Part shown: positions 23,890 to 31,149 of the stretch, in pieces
Position numbering within the stretch: position 1 is the first letter of the stretch
How the letters are laid out: each line of letters opens with the position of its first letter
From: Candidatus Solibacter sp.
GTDB taxonomy: Bacteria > Acidobacteriota > Terriglobia > Bryobacterales > Bryobacteraceae
DNA length: 35,334 bases
NCBI GenBank assembly: GCA_025463045.1
Contig: JAOAPT010000588.1
Location: forward strand, 1 to 35,334
Direction of reading: 5' to 3'
Notes under the pieces: generated by a model
Database searches by the model: none
Told to the model about the DNA's origin: nothing
What the model saw: only the letters and a program-made list of their open reading frames with translations
Program-made: the position numbers and the translations under genes

Positions 23890-25053
23890 TCAGCGGTTGC
23901 CAGCGGAAGTCGATGCCAGAGCGGACTCTCGCGCGGACTCCTGGCTCCACTCCGCTTCGGAGGCAGAATCGGGCATGCGAAACCCAAGGACGATGCGGCA
24001 AATAGTCTCGGCGACATGCGGCACCAGGTACTCGGGCGGCGTCTGCCATGCGCCGACCCTGCCCATCACGAACCGGACGGCCCGCGCGACCATCCGGGGT
24101 TCCACGCCGGACAGGAAGTTTGCGCCGCACTCGACGGTCTCGGGACGCTCCGTGACATCGCGCAAGGTGACGTTGGGCACGCCGAAAATGCACGCTTCCT
24201 CCTGGACCGTGCCGCTGTCGGACAAAATGCAGGCGGCATTCCGTTCGAGTTTCACGAAATCGAAGAATCCAAGCGGAGGTACGAAATGGATGCCGTTCCG
24301 GTCCAAGTCCAAACCGAATGCATCCGCACGGGAACGGGTCCGGGGATGAAGGGAACACACAACCGGGTAGTTGTACTCCTTCTTTAACGCCGCCAGGGCC
24401 TGCATCACGCTGCGTAAACGGTCTTCGCGATCGACATTCTCGCTGCGGTGAAGCGTGACCAGCAAAAATCGGCCGGCGCAGACTCCGAGATCCTCCAGCA
24501 CGCGACTGGCTTCAATCTTTTCCGCAAAGCCATCAATCACTTCTTTGATCGGATTGCCGGTGACGTAGACGCGACGCCCGGGGATGCCTTCCGCCAGGAG
24601 ATTCTCACGACTTCGTTGCGTATAGGGGAGGAGAACCGTGCTGGCATGATCGATCATTCGCCGGTTTACCTCTTCCGGCACACGGTCATCGAAGCAACGA
24701 TTTCCCGCCTCCATGTGGTACACGGGGATCCCAAGGCGGCGAGCTACGATGGCGGCTAACCCGCTATTGGTGTCACCGAGGATGAGAAGCCGCTCCGGAC
24801 GGTACTTCAGAAACAATTCCTCGCTTCGCTCCAGAATCTGCCCGACCTGCCCTCCGAAGGTACAGGCCCGCACGCCCATGTAAACGTCAGGGCTGCGCAC
24901 CTTCAAGTCATCAAAAAACACCTGGCTCAGGCGCTGGTCATAGTTCTGGCCGGTGTGAACCAGAACATGGTCGCCTTGCGAATCGAGCAGAGCGATCACT
25001 TTACTTAGTCGAATGATTTCCGGGCGGGTGCCCAGGATTGTCATGATTCTCAT
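23890..25053 (-). CDS. UDP-N-acetylglucosamine 2-epimerase family enzyme, FnlC/CapG/WbvD type
   Basis: A 387-residue non-hydrolysing 2-epimerase. Family motifs: TILGTRPEIIRLSKVIALLD, VLVHTGQNYDQRLSQVFFDD, LLILGDTNSGLAAIVARRLG, HMEAGNRCFDDRVPEEVNRR, the catalytic-loop HRSENVD, and LSDSGTVQEEACIFGVPNVT with LRDVTERPET. NYDQRLSQVFFDD, GNRCFDDRVPEE and the FGGQVGQILERSEELF stretch are typical of the FnlC/CapG/WbvD branch. That branch epimerises the C2 of UDP-2-acetamido-2,6-dideoxy-L-hexoses, unlike the housekeeping WecB. Together with the next two genes upstream it forms a three-enzyme pathway from UDP-GlcNAc. The final about 25 residues are Ser/Ala/Glu-rich and non-conserved. It is followed after 2 nt by the WbuB-like transferase and preceded by a 100-nt spacer with a run of eight C on its own strand. 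Confidence 0.92.
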   Translation of the reverse strand: MRIMTILGTRPEIIRLSKVIALLDSQGDHVLVHTGQNYDQRLSQVFFDDLKVRSPDVYMGVRACTFGGQVGQILERSEELFLKYRPERLLILGDTNSGLAAIVARRLGIPVYHMEAGNRCFDDRVPEEVNRRMIDHASTVLLPYTQRSRENLLAEGIPGRRVYVTGNPIKEVIDGFAEKIEASRVLEDLGVCAGRFLLVTLHRSENVDREDRLRSVMQALAALKKEYNYPVVCSLHPRTRSRADAFGLDLDRNGIHFVPPLGFFDFVKLERNAACILSDSGTVQEEACIFGVPNVTLRDVTERPETVECGANFLSGVEPRMVARAVRFVMGRVGAWQTPPEYLVPHVAETICRIVLGFRMPDSASEAEWSQESARESALASTSAGNR

Positions 25054-25154
25054 GGAGCGATGTTTCCCTTCGCGTTTTCCAGATCCATGCTTCGTTGTTG
25101 CCGAAGCCTGGGGGGGGTGATATGTGGCGCGGGCAGCTTAACTTCCACCCAACG

Positions 25155-26246
25155 TTAGCGGAGGATTTCCTGCTCCTGCGCCCCCACCGGGACTGCGGCG
25201 TTGTAAAACTCGCCCTCCGGCAGCAACAGATCGTTCGCCTTCAGCATCTGGGCGGTTTCCTCCGGAGTCATCACGTCGTCCTCCGAGCTGTATTCCTTAG
25301 TGAGAGTATTCTTTCGCTCAACGTTGCTGGCCAGTTCGGTCAGCATCGGCTGGATCGCATACCACGGTCCACGGTCCACGGTCCGAACCGCCTCATCCTC
25401 GCTGACCAACGACTCGTGAATCTTCTCACCGGGCCGGATTCCCGTCACCACCATTTCAATCGACCGGTTTCCGATGAGAGCGGTAGCCACGTCGATGATC
25501 CGTGCAGAAGGCACGCGGGGCACATAGATATCGCCGGGGAAGCCTGTCCGGATCGCAGCGAAGATAGTATCGACGGCAGCGTTCAGGCTCAGAAGGAAGC
25601 GGGTCATGTCCGAGGTGGTAATCGTAACCGGTCCGCCCTGGCGGATCTGATCATGGAAGAACGGAACCACCGAACCACGCGACGCCAGCACGTTACCGTA
25701 GCGGACGCAGACGAAGCGCGTGCCGGGACACCGCATATTGGCCTGGATGAAGATTCGCTCCTGGAGGGCTTTCGTCATACCCATCGCGTTGACCGGCTTG
25801 CAGGCCTTGTCCGTAGATACTCCGACTACAGTCTCAATGGGAAACGTGTGTTCCTGAATTGCGCGCACAATGTTTTCCGCGCCGTTTATGTTGGTTCGAA
25901 CGGCCTCGTATGGAAAATACTCGCAGGTAGGCACCTGTTTCATGGCGGCGGCATTGATGACGACGTCGGTGCTGCGCAGCACCGACGCGATGCTGCCGTA
26001 ATCGCGCACATCGCCGATGCGGAAGTCCAGCACCTGTTCACTGTCCCGATAAATGAGGTCGTCGGTAGCCGCCCTGAGTTTTTGGAACTCGAGGCGCATG
26101 AAGAACTGCTTCGCTTCATCGCGCGAGAAGACGACGATTTTGGAAGGCATCCCCATTTCTCCGGTGAGCAGCCGTTTTACCAACGTCTTACCGAGAGAAC
26201 CGGTACCACCGGTGATGAGTACGCGTTTGCCGTGTAATTGTTTCAT
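25155..26246 (-). CDS. UDP-N-acetylglucosamine 4,6-dehydratase / 5-epimerase (FnlA/CapE/WbvB type)
   Basis: A 363-residue SDR enzyme catalysing the first step from UDP-GlcNAc to UDP-2-acetamido-2,6-dideoxy-L-hexoses. Motifs: nucleotide-binding RVLITGGTGSLGKTL, INAAAMKQVPTCEYFPYEAV (catalytic Met-Lys replacing Tyr-Lys, a hallmark of this branch), VVGVSTDKACKPVNAMGMTK, CVRYGNVLASRGSVVPFF, TITTSDMTRFLLSLNAAVD, TGIRPGEKIHESLVSEDEA. Start: the ATG at 26246 overlaps the stop of the reductase as ATGA, giving translational coupling. A TTG at 26258 is less likely. A 7-bp repeat present three times (25362-25384) falls in the codons for RTVDRGPWY. The length matches FnlA/CapE (about 340-370 aa). Confidence 0.93.
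   Translation of the reverse strand: MKQLHGKRVLITGGTGSLGKTLVKRLLTGEMGMPSKIVVFSRDEAKQFFMRLEFQKLRAATDDLIYRDSEQVLDFRIGDVRDYGSIASVLRSTDVVINAAAMKQVPTCEYFPYEAVRTNINGAENIVRAIQEHTFPIETVVGVSTDKACKPVNAMGMTKALQERIFIQANMRCPGTRFVCVRYGNVLASRGSVVPFFHDQIRQGGPVTITTSDMTRFLLSLNAAVDTIFAAIRTGFPGDIYVPRVPSARIIDVATALIGNRSIEMVVTGIRPGEKIHESLVSEDEAVRTVDRGPWYAIQPMLTELASNVERKNTLTKEYSSEDDVMTPEETAQMLKANDLLLPEGEFYNAAVPVGAQEQEILR
25362..25384. repeat. Three-fold 7-bp tandem repeat inside the 4,6-dehydratase gene
   Basis: CCACGGT occurs three times in a row (25362-25368, 25369-25375, 25376-25382) with two further matching bases. Because the unit is 7 bp, gain or loss of one copy would shift the reading frame of the enzyme. 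Confidence 0.85.
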
Positions 26247-27139
26247 TGAGATATCCAACTTTCGTAAGGAGTGCGGTCGGTTGCCAATTGATTCAGAAGC
26301 TCACGCCACGATGGGGCGGTATAGCCGATTGCGCGGTGCAGCTTTTGGCCGATCATGCTGCGATCGGACTGTTCGGTGTCTTCCGGTGTGATTTCCACAT
26401 CCAGCGAGTAGGCGTCCCGGAGAAGGCAGAGGAGATCGTACTTCGAAATCGGAGAGCTTGCGGCCTGGTATAAGCCCGAGAGACCTGAGTGGTTGCGTAT
26501 AATGTCCGCGACCAGGTCCGCCAGGTGGTTGGTGGTTACGCCAGAATAAATCACGCGCCGGAAGCCTCGAACGCTATGACCTTTCTGCGAGAGGAACCAA
26601 TCCAAGAGCGAGCGATGCCCGATAATCTCCCTACCGATGATCGAAGTCCGGAGGGTCAGCGCATTGCCGCCAGCGGCTTCACCCAGGAATTTCGACCGGC
26701 CGTATAGATCGTGAGCATCGGATTCGTCTTCTTCGGTGTAGGCGCCGCGAGTTCCGGAGAACACGCAGTCGGTCGAGAAGTGGATCAGTCGGCCGTTCCA
26801 GCCGGCGGCCAGCGCCGCGAGGCGATGGGGAAGCAGCGCGTTGATGGTAATGGTAGGGATCGCTTCCTGGGCGATGGGCCGCTGTTTAATCACGCCGATG
26901 CAGTTGACGATGTAATCGGGGCGGATTTCGGATAGCCAACTGCTAAGAGCCTCGAAATCCGTGGCATCCATGCCGCTGCGTACGTCGTATCCCTGGAGGA
27001 GTTCAATGCGATCAAAGGGTGGAGACGCGGCTGGCTTACGCATGGACGCGACCACACCAGGGAAGGCGGCGCGCAGGCGCTGGAACATTTTATGGCCCAG
27101 CATCCCGGCGGCGCCGAGGATGGCTATTTTAGGAGACAT
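26243..27139 (-). CDS. RmlD-like UDP-4-keto-6-deoxy-HexNAc reductase (WbvR-like candidate)
   Basis: A 298-residue short-chain reductase of the RmlD (dTDP-4-dehydrorhamnose reductase) family. Motifs: KIAILGAAGMLGHKMFQRL (NAD(P)-binding), DYIVNCIGVIKQRPIAQEAI, LIHFSTDCVFSGTRGAYTEE, Tyr-x3-Lys in YGRSKFLGEA, LTLRTSIIGREI and SGVTTNHLADLVADII. It sits between the CapK-like gene (11-nt overlap at its start) and the 4,6-dehydratase (4-nt ATGA overlap at its end). In the L-FucNAc pathway this position is held by FnlB/CapF, a longer enzyme with a C-terminal cupin domain; that domain is absent here. The 298-aa RmlD form is closer to WbvR, which makes the L-rhamno product that WbvD converts to UDP-L-QuiNAc. 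The product assignment is an inference. Confidence 0.9.
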   Translation of the reverse strand: MSPKIAILGAAGMLGHKMFQRLRAAFPGVVASMRKPAASPPFDRIELLQGYDVRSGMDATDFEALSSWLSEIRPDYIVNCIGVIKQRPIAQEAIPTITINALLPHRLAALAAGWNGRLIHFSTDCVFSGTRGAYTEEDESDAHDLYGRSKFLGEAAGGNALTLRTSIIGREIIGHRSLLDWFLSQKGHSVRGFRRVIYSGVTTNHLADLVADIIRNHSGLSGLYQAASSPISKYDLLCLLRDAYSLDVEITPEDTEQSDRSMIGQKLHRAIGYTAPSWRELLNQLATDRTPYESWISQ

Positions 27140-28478
27140 GTTGATGATAGTCGCTAATTACGTATCGCGTCTTGCCGCGGTCGGAGGATATGTGGGGAAC
27201 CAGAGAAATGCGAACCGGTACCGAATGGCCGGCCTTTGCCTGGAGAGTCCTGCGAACGGACTCGAGTGTTGCGTCCAAACCAGCAAACGACCTATTGGGA
27301 ACGGCCCGCACCGCGATTGAGGCATCCGACCCCTGGTGCACCTGGAAAGCTGTAACGGCATCGGGAAACGAATCAAACAGAGTAGTTAGGTACTCGCCAC
27401 TGATGATCCGTCCATCCGGGAAATGCAGGACATCGGAGATCCGGCCCCTCACCGGCTGAATCAAGGGAAAGGGCCTGCCGCACGGACACGGCTCACCCTC
27501 AAAGCTACTGCGGTCCCCGACTTCATAGCGGATGAGCGGAAATACATAGTTCTCCAGATCTGTGACAATGACCTTGCCAGGCATTCCCGGTTCGCAGGGA
27601 CGGCCGGATTCATCGACGATTTCCAGGTGGCGCGAGTCGGCGAAGACGTGGAGCCCGGCGCGACGATCGCACTCTGCGCCGAGCCAGAATACTTCGCCGC
27701 ACCCGTACTGGTCGTACACCGGAGCGTGGAACGCGCGTTCGATCAGCGCGCGCTGAACCGAGGAGAGGGGGGCGGCGGTGACAGTGACCGCTTCGGGGGC
27801 GTGGATTCGCAGACCCGCGCCGAGGATACGCTCGGCAAGGGCGTGGACCGCGCCCACATAACCCTGGACGAGCGCCGGCCGGCACTTATTGACGCTGGCG
27901 AGAAACTGGTCAATCCGCTCGGGCGTCATTGAAGATGCGTCCAGGAAAATCCGCCTGGTCGGCCACCACATGACGCGATTCGTAAGGTCCATGAGGGGAC
28001 TGCGTCCGGGCAATCGCAGAACAATTGCGGAGTCGATGCCTGGTTGGATGTTCCACCAGCGAAACATCCTCCAGCCCAGTGTTTCATGCGGGAATTGCCG
28101 ATCGTGATATACCTTGACCGGCTTTCCGGTCGATCCGCCGGTCGTGGACAGGGCCAACCGGCCGGGGTTAACACCAGTTGCAAGGAGTTCGCTGTGTGAT
28201 TGTACGAGATCGGTCTTGTGGAGCAGTGGAAGCTGGATCCAATCTTCGGGAGTGCGGATGTCACGCGGATGAATGTGCATCGCATCGAGACGTCTGCGGT
28301 AGAAGGGGACATTCGTGTAGGCGTACTCTAGCAACCGCGCGCGCTTACGCCAATTGAGCGCCCGCAACTCTGCGCCGGAAAGCCGTTCGTTCTCGAGCAA
28401 CTGGCGATACCGGGAATAGGCTCGGGGCCGGAGCGCGCGCTGCTTGATGAAGAATGCGGTGGTGTTGAGGGTGCTCAT
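27129..28478 (-). CDS. CapK/PaaK-like adenylate-forming enzyme
   Basis: A 449-residue member of the phenylacetate-CoA ligase-like family, which activates a carboxylic acid as acyl-adenylate. Motifs: ALSTTGGSTGKPVKVYHDRQ (P-loop, ATP binding), LVQGYVGAVHALAERIL, ITVTAAP-like segment EAVTVTAAPLSSVQRALIER, YDQYGCGEVFWLGAECDRR (A5-type motif) and VTDLENYVFPLIRYEVGDRS (A7-type motif). A C-terminal subdomain (FPDGRIISGEYLTTLFDSFP) follows. Such 'CapK' genes recur in capsule loci and may activate an acyl substituent for the repeat unit. Start: ATG 28478 (MSTLNTTAFFIKQRAL). The open frame upstream to 28613 is Arg/Pro-rich and looks non-coding. The CxC in EPCPCGRPFP may bind zinc. It overlaps the reductase gene by 11 nt. 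Confidence 0.9.
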   Translation of the reverse strand: MSTLNTTAFFIKQRALRPRAYSRYRQLLENERLSGAELRALNWRKRARLLEYAYTNVPFYRRRLDAMHIHPRDIRTPEDWIQLPLLHKTDLVQSHSELLATGVNPGRLALSTTGGSTGKPVKVYHDRQFPHETLGWRMFRWWNIQPGIDSAIVLRLPGRSPLMDLTNRVMWWPTRRIFLDASSMTPERIDQFLASVNKCRPALVQGYVGAVHALAERILGAGLRIHAPEAVTVTAAPLSSVQRALIERAFHAPVYDQYGCGEVFWLGAECDRRAGLHVFADSRHLEIVDESGRPCEPGMPGKVIVTDLENYVFPLIRYEVGDRSSFEGEPCPCGRPFPLIQPVRGRISDVLHFPDGRIISGEYLTTLFDSFPDAVTAFQVHQGSDASIAVRAVPNRSFAGLDATLESVRRTLQAKAGHSVPVRISLVPHISSDRGKTRYVISDYHQHVS

Positions 28479-28622
28479 GAACAGGCGATTGGTACTTACA
28501 GACTTGGGCCCGCGAAATATCGGACGATTTCCCCGATGGCGCTGCCGGCGCGGACGGGCGTTGTCAAAGGGCGGCTCAACGCGGTTAGAGGGCGAACATG
28601 CGGATTGCGGCAAGACGTGTTT

Positions 28623-29975
28623 TTACACGTTCAGCGTGGTTTCCATGTGGTAATCCGGCAGCAAGTCGAGAAACAAGGCCCTATTCTGTTCCAGAAGCTT
28701 CGAATCGGTACGTTTCTCGATGCCGAAATTCTTAGCGCGTAGCGAAAACTCGGCGAACGCCTTCGGCTCCATGTCGATACAGGCCTGAAGAGCGTCTTGA
28801 AACTTTATGGAATCACGAAGGGGCAGATCCCACCCGACCCCGATTGCCTCCAGATTCCTCCAGGGCGTTTGGTCGCTGATCACGACGGGGCAGCCCGCGA
28901 GAAGCGCTTCCAGGATGACGTGACCATAGTTCTCTCCGAGAGTCGGAAACAGAAGTAGGTCATTCTGCTCCATGACAGCCCGGACAGAGTCGTGGTGCAC
29001 CGCACCCACATACTCCACTGTGACGTTCCGAGGGAGGCGCGAAATCATCGTCTGACATGTCTTCCAATAGGCAACGTCTTCGGCTGGGCCATAGATAGTG
29101 AGATGAACTTTACCTAAGAGATTGTTCAAAAAGGAAATAGCTCCATCCAGGTTCTTCATGCGGCAAAGGCGAGACAAGAAGACCAGGCGTATCGATCCTG
29201 CTGGTTTACTGCGGCGGGGCGGGGCTATTGGACTTTGGCAAGTTACACCCCCCGGCATATCCAGGGCCGTGACGATTTTGAGCGGCTGTTTTGGCGACGA
29301 TTCGGATCCAGACATCGGTTTTGCAATGGCGATGGATTCCGTATCGCGGAATGTCCGCTTAATATCCTGCTCTTCGTATTGGCTGGATGCGTGCCACACG
29401 ATCCGATCATAGAGGCTTAACGCCCGGGAAGTTGCCACGTAGGCCCTTTTCCTCCACGCTTTCAGTTGCATCGCCCCAGCCGAAAACTCGCCCCGTGGCG
29501 CCAGAATGATGGCATCCGAATGAAGCAGCCGCAGTCGTCGAAGAAGGGACGGGAGCATGGAGTACTTCCTGGCAAAAAAGCTATTCAGATAAATAAGATC
29601 GGCGGGCGTGGAACGAAGAACCCCGATGAGCATCCAAACCGATCGCAGCCCTTTGGGAATGTACATGACGCTCGCCTTACCGACTTGCGTCCACTCGTAG
29701 GGCTTGACTTCCGGATAGGGTGCAGGCTCGCCGACATCGCAATTATTGGTGACAATACGAAAATCCAGCTCATCCCCGAGCGCTTCGACTGCGTTTGAGA
29801 TGCTGCGTACGGGGCCGCCCCCTTTGTATCCGGGCAAATAGGATTCGACAAGCACTAAGATGACAGGCCTATCGGGGATTGCAGCGCTACTCGGAAAGCA
29901 GCCTCCGTTGGCGGACGCGTTGCCGCGCGGGGTTCGGCGCTGTCGCGCTGTCGAGCTATTGACCAGTTTTCTCAT
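28623..29975 (-). CDS. GT4 glycosyltransferase A
   Basis: A 450-residue GT-B glycosyltransferase. N-terminal domain after an unconserved basic tail: VILVLVESYLPGYKGGGPVR (acceptor-loop glycines), IVTNNCDVGEPAPYPEVKPY, LAPRGEFSAGAMQLKAWRKR. C-terminal GT4 domain: IRLVFLSRLCRMKNLDGAIS, VEYVGAVHHDSVRAVMEQND, and the E-x7-E motif in GENYGHVILEALLAGCPVVI. It adds one sugar from a nucleotide donor to the growing lipid-linked repeat; specificity unknown. Start: ATG 29975, 10 nt after the upstream stop; ATG 30023 adds 16 residues and would overlap the neighbour by 38 nt, also possible. A 144-nt gap separates it from the CapK-like gene. Confidence 0.9.
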   Translation of the reverse strand: MRKLVNSSTARQRRTPRGNASANGGCFPSSAAIPDRPVILVLVESYLPGYKGGGPVRSISNAVEALGDELDFRIVTNNCDVGEPAPYPEVKPYEWTQVGKASVMYIPKGLRSVWMLIGVLRSTPADLIYLNSFFARKYSMLPSLLRRLRLLHSDAIILAPRGEFSAGAMQLKAWRKRAYVATSRALSLYDRIVWHASSQYEEQDIKRTFRDTESIAIAKPMSGSESSPKQPLKIVTALDMPGGVTCQSPIAPPRRSKPAGSIRLVFLSRLCRMKNLDGAISFLNNLLGKVHLTIYGPAEDVAYWKTCQTMISRLPRNVTVEYVGAVHHDSVRAVMEQNDLLLFPTLGENYGHVILEALLAGCPVVISDQTPWRNLEAIGVGWDLPLRDSIKFQDALQACIDMEPKAFAEFSLRAKNFGIEKRTDSKLLEQNRALFLDLLPDYHMETTLNV

Positions 29976-29985
29976 AGCCGCCTGC

Positions 29986-31044
29986 TCAAGCCGGATCGTT
30001 TGCCCCAACAACTTGCGGTGCATGGCTGGATTGGGACAACGCTAGTTCCTGGTAAACCTCCAGATAAAGCCGCCCGACCCCCTCAGGAGAAAACCTCTTG
30101 ACGTTCTCAAAACCTCTTAGCACTAACTCATCACGATAGGCCGGATCGCCGATCACGCGGAGAATCCCCGTCCGTATCGAGTCAACATCAAAAGGGTCCA
30201 CCAGGCAGGCTGCGCCACCGGCGACTCCAGACATCGGTTCGATATTGCTCGTCACGACCGGTCGCCCCACCGCCTGCGCCTCTATGATCGGCATGCCGAA
30301 ACCCTCATATGTGGAACAAAAGGCCAAAAGGTCCGCCTTCCGGTATTTCGCGACCACTTCCGCGGAGGATAGGCCCGAAGCGCATTCGTACTCTATTCCC
30401 AAATGGTCCAGTCTCTTCTTCGCATCGGCAGAGACCCGGCCGAGGATGTCCAGTTTGCACGGTATGCCAGACAACGCCGCCGTAAGGCGGTCCAGATTCT
30501 TATTGACGGCCGATCCCACATGAAGAATCCTCGGCCGATCCGCTTGAAAGGCCGCCGGCGAAGGTCGAAACTCGTCGCCTACGGGATCCGGCACCACCCT
30601 GATTTTGTGCTCCGGACAAGAGGTGTACCGCAAAAGCTCCTGTTTGGTCTGCTCCGAAATCACAGTCACTATCGAGCATCTCCTGATTGGCAGTTCCAAC
30701 CACATCCACCGGAAGACCAGGCGCCGGATTCCGCGAAGGCGTAACATGGTCCCGCAGTCGTGAACCGTGATTACGTTGCGGCTCTTTCGAAGCGCTAGAG
30801 CCAAATAATGTACGTCGCCAGTGATATGGTTGACATTTCCCTGGCTCAGGGCAGCATCCACGCTGTTACACAGCCGCTTAAATAGGCCACGGCTTTCAAA
30901 TGGGCAGACATTCACTTCGATCCCAGCGCCAGTTAGTGCATCCCGAACCGTGGCAAACACCCGCTCCATACTGGGGCTTCCGCCGTTGGGACGTCTCTGA
31001 AAATGCACGACTCTCCTGCCACTCGATATGCCATACGCTGCCAT
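29986..31044 (-). CDS. GT4 glycosyltransferase B
   Basis: A 352-residue GT4-family transferase. N-terminal part: GRRVVHFQRRPNGGSPSMER, NHITGDVHYLALALRKSRNV, VITVHDCGTMLRLRG. C-terminal part: RPRILHVGSAVNKNLDRLTA, DLLAFCSTYEGFGMPIIEAQ with the E-x7-E motif (EGFGMPIIE), AVGRPVVTSNIEPMSGVAGG. The ATG at 31044 is preceded by a GAGGA motif (31053-31057) with an 8-nt spacer; a GTG immediately before it (31047) adds one residue. It lies in the glycosyltransferase run of the locus and ends 10 nt before transferase A. Donor sugar unknown. Confidence 0.92.
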   Translation of the reverse strand: MAAYGISSGRRVVHFQRRPNGGSPSMERVFATVRDALTGAGIEVNVCPFESRGLFKRLCNSVDAALSQGNVNHITGDVHYLALALRKSRNVITVHDCGTMLRLRGIRRLVFRWMWLELPIRRCSIVTVISEQTKQELLRYTSCPEHKIRVVPDPVGDEFRPSPAAFQADRPRILHVGSAVNKNLDRLTAALSGIPCKLDILGRVSADAKKRLDHLGIEYECASGLSSAEVVAKYRKADLLAFCSTYEGFGMPIIEAQAVGRPVVTSNIEPMSGVAGGAACLVDPFDVDSIRTGILRVIGDPAYRDELVLRGFENVKRFSPEGVGRLYLEVYQELALSQSSHAPQVVGANDPA

Positions 31045-31149
31045 CACTTAATTCCTCTCTCGGTGTAAAACCTGTCTTATCGCGAAGTGAGACAGGCCGT
31101 TCCGCTTGAGTCTGCTCGATCGACTTAGCCCTTGACGCTGTACAACCCG

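Noticed and set aside
23888-24358. N-terminal extension of the WbuB-like glycosyltransferase
   Set aside because: The extension lies within the 2-epimerase gene in another frame, is Arg/Gly-rich, and the GT fold begins exactly at the ATG at 23887.
25095-26237. A 380-aa plus-strand open frame opposite the 4,6-dehydratase
   Set aside because: His/Arg-rich shadow of a clearly identified enzyme.
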